Source of the DNA: Bacteroidales bacterium UBA3816
GTDB taxonomy: Bacteria > Bacteroidota > Bacteroidia > Bacteroidales > P3
Assembly (NCBI GenBank): GCA_002368955.1
Contig: DFDY01000086.1
Coordinates: 1 to 16,945 of the forward strand
Direction of reading: 5' to 3'
DNA length: 16,945 bases
The number at the start of each line of letters is the position of its first letter. Positions within the stretch are counted from its first letter, which is position 1. The notes below the pieces were generated by a model. That model saw nothing but the letters and a program-made list of their open reading frames with translations, was not told the origin of the DNA and did not search any database. Both the position numbers and the translations under genes were made by a program. This document shows positions 1 to 7,500 of the stretch, piece after piece.

Positions 1-96
1 AAAAGATGCCAAAAGAGCCCCAAATACGACGATTATCCGACCAAAAAATACTGAATTTCAGGGGGAAAACTTGAGAAAATGCCAAAAAAGTTGCGT

Positions 97-124
97 TTTT
101 AACATTTTGAATTTTAACATTTTG
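97..124. repeat. 15-bp-phased direct repeat upstream of the small lipoprotein
   Basis: The 13-mer TTTTAACATTTTG occurs at 97-109 and again at 112-124, a 15-bp period. It lies in the 279-bp AT-rich stretch before the first gene, which otherwise holds no gene I can support. Two identical copies next to a promoter region suggest an operator or a local duplication. The core word TTTTAACA recurs, inverted, upstream of the large T9SS protein at 4413-4420. The function is inferred; only the repeat itself is seen. Confidence 0.5.
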
Positions 125-179
125 TGAACACGTTAAGTTTTTTTGACATTTTTTTTCTTTTTAGTCGTAGAAAATGTGT

Positions 180-187
180 TACTTTTG
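180..187 (+). promoter_or_regulatory. Putative -7 element (TACTTTTG) for the small lipoprotein
   Basis: TACTTTTG is a full match to the Bacteroidota -7 consensus TAnnTTTG. It lies 92 bp before the lipoprotein ATG, implying a 5' leader of roughly 85-90 nt. No clean TTTG -33 element sits at the expected spacing; only a T-rich tract is there (about 146-163). This makes the call moderate. Confidence 0.5.
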
Positions 188-279
188 CATCCGATTTCGA
201 ACCACGGAAGGGACGAAAGAAAGAGTAAGAAAAAATTATTAATAACCTAGTATAGATAACTTTAAAAAAAAATTGAGAA

Positions 280-468
280 ATGAAAAAAGTAATGTTCCTT
301 ATGGCTGTAGCTGGCATGTTCGCTTTCGCAGCTTGCAACAACACCCCCGCCGAAGAGGCAGTCGTTGACACTCCCGCCGTTGAAGAGATGGTTGAAGAGA
401 CCCCCGTCGTTGACAGCACCGCTGTTGAGGCCGTTGAGGCTGCTGCTGAAGAAGTTGTTGCTGAATAA
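280..468 (+). CDS. Small acidic Ala/Val/Glu-rich lipoprotein
   Basis: This encodes a 62-residue protein. It has a short signal sequence (MKK, then a hydrophobic stretch to about residue 18) and a lipobox-like F-A-A-C with the acylated cysteine at C19. The mature chain of 44 residues is low-complexity, built from Val-Glu-Glu, Thr-Pro and Ala-Val-Glu blocks, with no Lys, Arg or His, so it is strongly negatively charged. It carries no catalytic motif. It is monocistronic, with a TAnnTTTG element and long leader upstream and a strong hairpin terminator 19 nt downstream, an arrangement that suits an abundant envelope protein. I do not recognise a named family. A structural role at the outer membrane is inference only. 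Acidic residues shortly after the cysteine may act as a surface export signal in Bacteroidota, but this is unproven here. Confidence 0.8.
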   Translation: MKKVMFLMAVAGMFAFAACNNTPAEEAVVDTPAVEEMVEETPVVDSTAVEAVEAAAEEVVAE

Positions 469-486
469 TTGCCACACAACCGAACG

Positions 487-522
487 AAAAATAAGGTCGG
501 CCCAAGGTCGACCTTATTTTTT
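487..522 (+). terminator. Rho-independent terminator after the small lipoprotein
   Basis: An 8-bp perfect stem, TAAGGTCG (492-499) with CGACCTTA (509-516), encloses a 9-nt loop. It is extended by A-T pairing of the flanking A and T tracts and followed by six Ts (517-522). The A tract on the other side means it could also work on the opposite strand. Confidence 0.87.
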
Positions 523-535
523 ATACCCTCTTTTT

Positions 536-566
536 ATTGATTATCTATATTTTTTTTGTACCTTTG
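536..566 (+). promoter_or_regulatory. Bacteroidota-type promoter of trpS
   Basis: ATTG (536-539) as the -33 element is followed after 19 bp by TACCTTTG (559-566), an exact TAnnTTTG -7 element. Transcription should begin a few bases past 566, giving a leader of roughly 70 nt before the trpS ATG. Confidence 0.7.
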
Positions 567-578
567 CATTTTATTTGA

Positions 579-647
579 ATGGTGGAGGTTCGCACCCGAA
601 GGGCTGCCTCCAAACAAAATAGACATTTGAAAGACAACCGACTATGA
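579..647 (+). other. Leader of trpS: hairpin plus possible 22-codon upstream ORF
   Basis: An ATG at 579 opens 22 codons (Arg-rich, beginning MVEVRTRRAA, no Trp) that end in TGA at 645-647. That stop overlaps the trpS ATG (644-646) as ATGA. The same RNA can fold into a hairpin: GGAGG (584-588) pairs with CCTCC (607-611), and CCC (595-597) with GGG (601-603) over a GAA loop. The ATG lies within about 10 nt of the predicted transcription start. An open frame of this length is not rare by chance, so translation is uncertain. No T-box features are visible. Confidence 0.3.
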
Positions 648-1654
648 CAGATACTACAAACCGCGAAATTGTCTGCAGCGGCATCCGACCCACAGGCAAC
701 ATCCATTTGGGCAACTACTTTGGTGCCCTGCGCAACTTCGTCCGTATGCAGGACGAGCACGACTGCTATTTCTTCGTGGCCGACTACCACTCCCTCACCA
801 CCCACCCCACCCCGGACGATCTCTATGGCAACGCCCGCCAGATACTCATCCAGTACATCGCTTGCGGCCTCGACCCCGACAAGGCCACCATATACCTGCA
901 GAGCGACCTGCCCGAGACCATCGAGCTCTACCTCTTCCTGAACATGAACGCCTACCTGGGCGAGCTGGAGCGCGTGACCAGCTTCAAGGACAAGGTGCGC
1001 CAGAACCCCAACAACGTCAACGCCGGCCTGCTCACCTACCCCACCCTCATGGCCGCCGACATCCTTATCCACAAGGCCACCAAAGTGCCTGTGGGCAAGG
1101 ACCAGGAGCAGCACTTGGAGATGACCCGCACCTTTGCCCAGCGGTTCAACAATATGTACAAACACGAGGTCTTCCCCCTGCCCCAAGCCTACAACTTCGG
1201 CCACGACCTCATCAAAATTCCCGGACTGGACGGCAGCGGCAAGATGGGCAAAAGCGAGGGCGAGGGCAACGCCATCTTCCTCAATGAGGACCCCAAGTCC
1301 ATCCGCAAGAAAATCATGCGTGCCAAGACCGACAGCGGCCCCACGGAGATGAACCAGACCAAGCCGGCGGAGATAGAGAACCTCTTCACCCTCATGAAGG
1401 TGGTCTCCACGCCCGACACGGTGGAGTACTTCGACGACCTTTACAACCGCTGCCAGATACGCTACGGCGACATGAAGAAACAACTGGCCGAGGACATGGT
1501 CAACTTCTGCGAGCCCTTCCGCCTGAAGATTGAAGAGCTCTCTGCCAACGAGGACTATCTGCGTCGCGTGATGGACCAAGGCAAGGAGAAAGCCCGCGAG
1601 AGTGCGCACCGCACCATCGAAGAGGTGCGCCACGTCATCGGCTACCGCAACTAA
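644..1654 (+). CDS. trpS: Tryptophanyl-tRNA synthetase (EC 6.1.1.2)
   Basis: This is a class Ic aminoacyl-tRNA synthetase that charges tRNA-Trp with tryptophan in the cytoplasm. The 336 residues match the usual bacterial length of about 330. The HIGH-type signature is PTGNIHLGN at residues 16-24, the family-typical GKDQEQH is at 151-157, and the KMSKS loop is present as KMGKS at 200-204. The C-terminal helical anticodon-binding part is complete. The ATG at 644 is chosen because the Rossmann core begins shortly after it and a promoter lies upstream. The stop codon of a possible leader ORF overlaps this start. The next gene lies 124 bp away on the same strand with no clear terminator between, so read-through is possible. 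Confidence 0.97.
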   Translation: MTDTTNREIVCSGIRPTGNIHLGNYFGALRNFVRMQDEHDCYFFVADYHSLTTHPTPDDLYGNARQILIQYIACGLDPDKATIYLQSDLPETIELYLFLNMNAYLGELERVTSFKDKVRQNPNNVNAGLLTYPTLMAADILIHKATKVPVGKDQEQHLEMTRTFAQRFNNMYKHEVFPLPQAYNFGHDLIKIPGLDGSGKMGKSEGEGNAIFLNEDPKSIRKKIMRAKTDSGPTEMNQTKPAEIENLFTLMKVVSTPDTVEYFDDLYNRCQIRYGDMKKQLAEDMVNFCEPFRLKIEELSANEDYLRRVMDQGKEKARESAHRTIEEVRHVIGYRN

Positions 1655-1681
1655 AAAAACGCTGAACGGCTCCTGCCCACC

Positions 1682-1770
1682 ACTATTAACTATAAGGCAA
1701 CTAAAAAAATGCCCTGAAAGGGCAAAACATAAAATAAACGATTTATAGTACTCACCATCAACTATTAACT
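1682..1770. repeat. trpS-manC spacer: direct repeat and small hairpin
   Basis: The 10-mer ACTATTAACT occurs at 1682-1691 and 1761-1770. Between them, GCCCT (1711-1715) and AGGGC (1719-1723) form a 5-bp hairpin with a GAA loop. An A run precedes the hairpin on the + strand, so it reads as a weak terminator only on the - strand, where no nearby gene needs one. No convincing promoter for the next gene is seen. Confidence 0.35.
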
Positions 1771-1778
1771 TGTACACT

Positions 1779-2813
1779 ATGCACAACCAAGTAGTCATCA
1801 TGGCCGGAGGCATCGGAAGCCGCTTCTGGCCCCTCAGCACCCCCGAATACCCCAAGCAGTTCATCGACATCCTGGGCTGCGGCCGCACGCTCATACAGCT
1901 CACCGTGGACCGTTTCAAAGGTCTCTGCCCCTTGGACAACTTCTGGGTAGTGACCAACGCCGCCTATGTCGACATCGTGCGGCAGCAGCTGCCCGACCTG
2001 CCCGCCGCCCACATCCTAGCCGAGCCCGCCGCCCGCAACACGGCCCCCTGCATCGCCTGGGCCTGCTGGCGCATCAGGCAGGAAGACCCCGAGGCTAACG
2101 TGGTGGTTACCCCGGCTGATGCCGTGGTGATGAACCCCGAGGAATTCCGCCGCGTGATAGCCAACGCGCTCGACTTCACCGCGGGGAGCAACGCCATCGT
2201 CACCATCGGCATCAAACCCAGCCGCCCCGAGACAGGCTACGGCTACATCAAGACCAGCCCCTCCGGCACCCCCCAGGGCGAAATCCTGCCCGTGGAAGCC
2301 TTCAAGGAGAAGCCCGACCTAGAGACTGCCCAGCAGTATCTGGCCGACGGCGGCTACCTGTGGAATGCCGGCATCTTTGTGTGGAACGTGGCCACCATCA
2401 CCAGCGCCATCCAGACCTACAAGCCCCAGTTGGCCGCCGACATGGACCGTATGGTCACCCCTGCCGACGTGCAAAACATCTTCCCCAACTGCGAGAAGAT
2501 TTCTATTGACTATGCCGTCATGGAGCCCGCCGCCGCCGAAGGCAAGGTCTACACCCATCCCGCCGACTTCGGCTGGAGCGACCTGGGCAACTGGGCCTCG
2601 CTCCACGACAAGCTGAGCCACGACCCCCAAGGCAACGGCGTGGTGGGCAACGTGCACCTCTACGAGTGCAGCAACTGCGTGGTGCATACCGAAGACGCCC
2701 GCAAGGTGGTCCTGCAAGGACTGGACGGCTACATCGTCTCAGAGAAAGGCGGGCAAATCCTCGTCTGCCGCCGCAGCGAAGAGCAACGTATCAAAGAGTT
2801 TTCACAAAACTAA
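1779..2813 (+). CDS. manC: Mannose-1-phosphate guanylyltransferase (GDP-mannose pyrophosphorylase)
   Basis: The enzyme converts mannose-1-phosphate and GTP to GDP-mannose in the cytoplasm, the donor for mannose, and through GDP-mannose for fucose and related sugars, in surface polysaccharides. The protein has 344 residues. The nucleotidyltransferase signature MAGGIGSRFWPLS (8-20) with PKQF (25-28) is followed by WNAGIFVW (about 195-202) and DFGWSDLGNW (263-272), both typical of the family. The chain ends after the transferase and short beta-helical part. It lacks the C-terminal isomerase domain of bifunctional enzymes, so it is monofunctional. A TTG nine bases upstream (1770) extends the frame, but the ATG at 1779 gives the usual N-terminus. 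A strong terminator follows within 10 bases. Confidence 0.93.
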   Translation: MHNQVVIMAGGIGSRFWPLSTPEYPKQFIDILGCGRTLIQLTVDRFKGLCPLDNFWVVTNAAYVDIVRQQLPDLPAAHILAEPAARNTAPCIAWACWRIRQEDPEANVVVTPADAVVMNPEEFRRVIANALDFTAGSNAIVTIGIKPSRPETGYGYIKTSPSGTPQGEILPVEAFKEKPDLETAQQYLADGGYLWNAGIFVWNVATITSAIQTYKPQLAADMDRMVTPADVQNIFPNCEKISIDYAVMEPAAAEGKVYTHPADFGWSDLGNWASLHDKLSHDPQGNGVVGNVHLYECSNCVVHTEDARKVVLQGLDGYIVSEKGGQILVCRRSEEQRIKEFSQN

Positions 2814-2822
2814 CCCCTTCTA

Positions 2823-2861
2823 ATCTTGCCTGCCCTACACCGACAGGCAAGATTTTTTTTT
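2823..2861 (+). terminator. Rho-independent terminator after manC
   Basis: A perfect 10-bp stem, ATCTTGCCTG (2823-2832) with CAGGCAAGAT (2844-2853), is closed by an 11-nt loop. A run of nine Ts (2853-2861) follows. It lies only 10 bases after the manC stop. Confidence 0.92.
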
Positions 2862-2930
2862 CACCCTCGCGAATATTTTGCCCCACTGAGACGTTTATTG
2901 ATAGTAAGAACACTTACCTTAATGTTTAAC

Positions 2931-3112
2931 GCTCTAGTACAAAGTATGACTGATTCTTGCTCGTATTTTTCAATGTGGCGTGTCTTCGACACGCTGAGTA
3001 GTAGGGGTTTCGCTATCCCCACACTGCGCTCCCGTTGGTCGCTTAGTATGGGGTTATTGAGATTCAGCCTCTTCGAGGCTGCTAAAAAATCAGTCTTTTA
3101 TCAAACTAGAGC
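2931..3112. mobile_element. MITE-like non-coding element with terminal inverted repeats
   Basis: The ends are imperfect inverted repeats of 25 bp (2931-2955 and 3088-3112), with 18 of 25 positions matching. The matches include two perfect 8-mers per arm: GCTCTAGT and GACTGATT on the left, AATCAGTC and ACTAGAGC on the right, each pair separated by 9 nt. TGTTTAA flanks the element at 2923-2929 and 3115-3121, a possible 7-bp target duplication. Inside are hairpin GCGTGTC/GACACGC (2978-2994), a long stem 3017-3053 (CCCCACACTGCG against CGCttAGTATGGGG) and hairpin CAGCCTC/GAGGCTG (3065-3081); the first and last have TTC loops. No transposase or credible ORF lies within. The remainder of the 320-bp gene-free stretch 2814-3133 holds the manC terminator and AT-rich DNA. 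Confidence 0.6.
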
Positions 3113-3133
3113 CTTGTTTAATCGTTACACGCC

Positions 3134-3565
3134 ATGAAACACACACCGCTAATCTTTGCCCTGGACCTGTTGCTGTTCTGCGCCTGTGAGCGGAGCGAAT
3201 GCACCACCCAAATCACCGGCACCCTCTACACCGACAGCACCCTCGCCATCCCCATCGTGGACGACACCCTGTGGTTCCTCGACTACATGATTACCCATCA
3301 GGACAGCACCTACGTCATCGTCCTCACCGACACCCTCGCCCACGCCGTCACCGACGGCCAGGGCCGTTTCGCCGCCGCCTGGTGGAACTTCGACATCGAA
3401 CAGGAGATAGCCGACAACGAACGCAAATTCAAGTTCGAATTCCCGCATTTCTTTATCTTCTATCGGCAGGACACCCTCTTCCAAGGCCAATGGCACGGCA
3501 ACTACAAACAGCTAGTTCTCTACCCAGGCATGCCGCTCTACGTTTATCATAACTATTATGAATAA
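3134..3565 (+). CDS. Putative lipoprotein of unknown function
   Basis: The protein has 143 residues, with a hydrophobic N-terminus (residues 5-15) running into F-C-A-C, a relaxed lipobox with C18 (or C16) as the probable acylated cysteine. The mature part looks beta-rich: many Thr/Asp-Thr pairs, ITGTLYTDST near residues 27-36, and a G-x-F segment (TDGQGRF) about residue 73-79, resembling small extracellular beta-sandwich proteins. No enzyme motif is visible and I do not recognise the family. It begins 21 bases after the MITE-like element's inverted repeat, so its promoter region may be altered by that insertion. It ends 12 bases before the following beta-barrel gene, which makes a two-gene operon likely. 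Confidence 0.72.
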   Translation: MKHTPLIFALDLLLFCACERSECTTQITGTLYTDSTLAIPIVDDTLWFLDYMITHQDSTYVIVLTDTLAHAVTDGQGRFAAAWWNFDIEQEIADNERKFKFEFPHFFIFYRQDTLFQGQWHGNYKQLVLYPGMPLYVYHNYYE

Positions 3566-3577
3566 TACCCCTCGACC

Positions 3578-4222
3578 ATGAAAAGAAACCTCCTCATCCT
3601 GCTTGCCGCAATGCTCCTGGCCGACACCCTCAGCGCCCAGGAAACCGAAATGCCCCGGCTGCGCCACAACTCCATCACCACCAGCCCTACCACTCTCCTT
3701 GGCGATGCCTTCCTGCTGACCTACGAGCACACCCTGCCCCACCACTCGTCGCTGGAAGTGGAACTGGGTGGCCAAGGCTTCCGTTGGAACGAACAGCGTG
3801 CAAGCATCTTAGGCCCCGCCACCCGCCCCGGCATCGTTGCCACCATCGGCTACAAGCTGTACCTGCCCAGGGGTGAGAAGAACCACGCCATAGCCAATGC
3901 CGGCGGCCTGCCACCCCGCAGTTTCTTCTTCAAAGGACGCCTCTCCTATGTCCATCAATGGAGCCACTACGACGTGCCCCGCGGCAACGAGGGCTGGGAC
4001 CTCATCACCGAACGCTACACCCTCCACGAGAACGACCTGAGCCTGGCACTCATCTTTGGCAAGCAGTTTGTCTCCAAGCATGGCTTCGTGGCCGCCCCCT
4101 TCTTCGGTTTCTGCATCCCTCTGTGGATCGACGGCCCCTTCCACGATGACAGCGATCCCGGCAACAGCGCGGCCTTCTGGGGCCCGACCACCTGGGGTGT
4201 AAAACTCGGCTGGGCTTTCTAG
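3578..4222 (+). CDS. Outer-membrane beta-barrel protein, unknown function
   Basis: The protein has 214 residues with a Sec signal peptide (MKRN, hydrophobic 5-15, cleavage probably after SA at residues 19-20). The mature chain alternates polar and aromatic/hydrophobic residues in strand-like segments (for example FLLTYEHTL, LEVELGGQGFRW, GIVATIGYKLYLP, WGVKLGWAF) and ends in a terminal phenylalanine, the usual C-terminal signal for BAM-dependent insertion. Length suggests a small barrel of about 8 strands. The sequence resembles DUF3575-like or generic porin-family proteins of Bacteroidota, but I cannot name it. It follows the putative lipoprotein by 12 bases, and the pair may form an outer-membrane complex (inference from context only). 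Confidence 0.75.
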   Translation: MKRNLLILLAAMLLADTLSAQETEMPRLRHNSITTSPTTLLGDAFLLTYEHTLPHHSSLEVELGGQGFRWNEQRASILGPATRPGIVATIGYKLYLPRGEKNHAIANAGGLPPRSFFFKGRLSYVHQWSHYDVPRGNEGWDLITERYTLHENDLSLALIFGKQFVSKHGFVAAPFFGFCIPLWIDGPFHDDSDPGNSAAFWGPTTWGVKLGWAF

Positions 4223-4515
4223 CCATCGAAACTGCACTGCAAAAAATCAATAAACATCTCACAACCTGCCAGATAATTTCGCTATTTACACACTGACGCT
4301 TCCCCATCCAGTCGGTATCCCTCCGTCAATATAGTGTGGGGGAAACGTGGGGGTAGTGGCTCGGAAACGATGATGTCTAGGTCACACAATAGGAGATCAG
4401 GGGGTTAAAGTATGTTAAAAAACGTAGTGCTGCTGTAACATTTTGGCCTTTGCTGCAACTAGTATTAGCGACAAAGGATTAATAACACCCAAACATCATT
4501 AATGCATAAACAGCA
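4223..4515. promoter_or_regulatory. 293-bp upstream region of the T9SS cargo gene with phased repeats and foldable DNA
   Basis: No gene is seen here. ACACTGACG (4290-4298) can pair with CGTCA (4324-4328) and AGTGT (4333-4337), and the loop TTCCCC (4300-4305) is complementary to the following GGGGAA (4339-4344). GTGGGGG repeats at 4336-4342 and 4347-4353 (11-bp period), and GTTAAA at 4404-4409 and 4414-4419 (10-bp period). TGTTA (4413-4417) and TAACA (4436-4440) form a spaced inverted repeat. TAACATTTTG (4436-4445) matches part of the repeat at 97-124. No clean TTTG/TAnnTTTG promoter was found, so the start of transcription is unclear. Confidence 0.4.
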
Positions 4516-7500
4516 ATGAAACACAAGACTACCTTATTTACATTACGGCTATTTGCCATGCTCGTGCTGGCCTGGATGCCGACTGTGGGCCTGCAGGCCC
4601 AACGGCTTCAAACGGCATACACTTTCAGCACCGGCGTAGATTCTACGAAATGGATTGCGCTGGACAGCACAGCGCAAGACCTCTTGGCCCTCAACGGCAC
4701 CCGCTCTACAGTGCGAAACATCGGTTTCCCCTTCTCCTACGCGGGAGAGGAGTATAGCAGCTTCTCCATCAGCAAATATGGCTACCTGCGCTTTGGCAAC
4801 ACCTTGCTGCCAAACTCGCAACAGCAATATCCATTGGGCTCACCAGAGCAAGCCAGAATCAGGCCCTGTGTTGTAGGATTGGTGGGCTACAGCAGCATAC
4901 AGATCGACACGGCCAGCTATGCCCGCAGCCAAGTGGTAGGCGACACGGGCAGCCGCGTGCTGGTGGTGGAACTGAAAGCCAAGGTGATGGACTTCCGGTA
5001 TCCCGCCTACGACTATGCCCATATCCAAATACAGCTGCACGAGGCCTCACAGGCCGTGTGCATCGTCTATGGGGCACAGCCCACCATCAGCCTCTACAGC
5101 GGCTATCAGATTGGCTTTGTGGGGCGCGACGACGACGTGGCATTCATCGATGTGGACAGCAGCACGGTCACCTTTGCCAATAGCACCAACCAGCTGAACG
5201 ACACCCTCAGCTTCCCTCAGCAGTGGCGTTGGTATCAGCTAGAGTACGACTCCAACTACTGCTACCACTACGCCACCCCTTGGGGCGAAGACTTCAATAC
5301 CAATGACTACCTTGGCTGTTGGAGCATCATGGACTACGATGCCAACGCAGGTTCCAGCTGGTACAGCGAAGGCCCGCGCATGCGTGTCAACTTCGGCACA
5401 TGCTCCAGCAACAACTGGCTGGTGACCCCTCCCATACAGCTGCCTGCCACCGACGACGGCCTGCGACTGACATACGATTACCAGACCTCCGGCACCACCA
5501 CCGCTGGCAAAATGCAGGTGCGCATCGCAGCGTACTATCCCGGCGACCCGGTAGAGGTGTTTGACACCATCGACTTTTTCACCACCCTCCGCACCGAGAC
5601 ACAGCCATTCGGCCAGTTCACCCAGCGCGCCATCTCGCTTGCTGGCTATGCGGGTATGCAGATACGCATTGCCTTTGTGGCAGTGGGGCTGGGACCCAAC
5701 AACCAGAACATACGGTTAGACAATGTGCTGATAAGGCAGACCACCACACCCGTCATCTCATTGGAGGCCCCCTTGCGAGCCTTTGCCCACGACACCACCG
5801 CCGTTACGGCCCATCTAATCGAAGGGTCGGAACTGGGTCTGTCATTCAGCTGGCACTCCACCCTGGCGGCAGACAGCATGGCCACCCTCATGCCCAACGG
5901 CGCACAACTGAACATCGTCTACACCCACTATGGCACCGATACCCTCACCTGCATTGCCACCAACACGTATGGCAGCGACACCACCTCCGTAGTGGTAGAC
6001 GTGCGCGACTGCTCCACCGTGACGGAATATCCCTGGATGGATGGTTTCGAACACGGCCTGGACTGCTGGACAGTGCCTTTGAGTGGCTGGACCCTCAGCA
6101 GCGGATACGGCATTCCCAGCACCTACGAGGGGGACTATGTGCTGCGCGGAGGGCATGACCAAATCATTTCGCAACCCTTTGCCATACCGACCCTCGACAA
6201 AATGCCCGACCCGGAAGTGCTGTGGTGGATGCGCACCCCCAGCATGGACACCTATTCGCACAACATCTTCCGCCTCTACATCGTCGTGACGGACAGCGCG
6301 GGCAATTACTCCTCCTATGGCACCCTGGCCCTCACCGACACCCTCCAATATGGTCCTTGGAAGCACTACCGCCTCTCGCTGGCCCCCTACGCGGGACAGA
6401 CCATCCGCTTGCGGTTTAATAACACGCCTTCCAGTGGGGCCATCAGCTACTACGACTGCGTGGTGATAGACCAGATGGAGGTGCGCAGCACTGCCGTGCC
6501 GGTGATAGAACTGCCCACCCCGCCCCGTTTGGACCGCTTGGACAGCATCTCTTTGGCCGCGCATCTGGAAGAGGGCGACAGCGCGGGGCTGACCTTCTCG
6601 TGGCACTCCACCATGGCTGCCGACAGCCTGGCCACATTCATCGCCAACGACACCCTCCTCCACATCACATACGCCGCTGAGGGTTTCGACACCATCACCA
6701 TCGTCGCCACCAACAACTATGGCAGCGACACCGCCACGGTCGTGGTGCCCATATACAACTGCCCTGCCCAGAGCCTGCCCTTCGTAGCCGACTTTGTAGA
6801 CAGCACGGCCCTCAGCTGCTGGAGCGGGTTCACCTCCAACAGCAACAACGAGACCCGCACCTCTTATGGCACCCCATGGTATTGGGCTGGCGACAGCAGC
6901 AACCACTATATGGCATCAAACACATACCACAGCTGGCTGGTGACCCCCGCCATCGACATTCCGGACGACACCTCCGACCTCTATATGTCATGGCACCATA
7001 CGGGCAACTACATGTGGGTATATGTGGCCACTGGGGATGGTTACTTTGAGCCTGCCGACTTCGGCAGCACCCTGTTCTCGGGCGACAGCGACACCCCGGG
7101 CTCACACCGTCTCAGCCTAGCCGCTTATGCCGGACAGCGCATCCATGTGGGGTTCTTCTGTTCCTACTCGACAGGCAACCACCTCGACAGCGTGCGCATA
7201 TCCTACAACGACCAGCCGCCACAGGCAGTCCTCACAGGGCCTGACAGCTCCTACGCCCGTGGGCGGGTGGCACTGACGGCCACTCTCAACCGCTGTTCGC
7301 ACCGCAACCTGACCCACACATGGCACTCCACCATGGTGGCGGCAGGACTGGCCCGCGCCACCACGGACAATGGGCAGTGCGCTATCTACTACTTGGATGG
7401 CGGGGTGGACACCGTCACCTATATCGCAAGCAACTTCTATGGTGCCGACACCCAACAGGCCGTCATCGTAGTGGATGCCTGCAACGCCTATGCCGTACCC

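Noticed and set aside
567..643. T-box or Trp attenuator before trpS
   Set aside because: The leader is too short for a T-box, has no T-box sequence, and the possible leader peptide contains no tryptophan codons.
1711..1723. Terminator for trpS
   Set aside because: The 5-bp GCCCT/AGGGC hairpin is followed by As, not Ts, on the plus strand. It would work only on the minus strand, where no gene needs it.
545..1957. 470-residue open frame on the minus strand over trpS
   Set aside because: It lies antisense to trpS, whose synthetase motifs are certain. The product is a low-complexity Val/Leu/His/Gly-rich string typical of the reverse frame of GC-rich codons.
2826..3137. 103-residue plus-strand open frame across the MITE-like element
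   Set aside because: It starts inside the manC terminator and crosses all the hairpins. The translation has no domain and no coding character, and the sequence is better explained as non-coding DNA.
5842..6906. 354-residue minus-strand open frame inside the T9SS gene
   Set aside because: It is a shadow of the repetitive GC-rich coding strand. It has no recognisable domain, while the plus frame has a signal peptide, repeats and a sorting domain.
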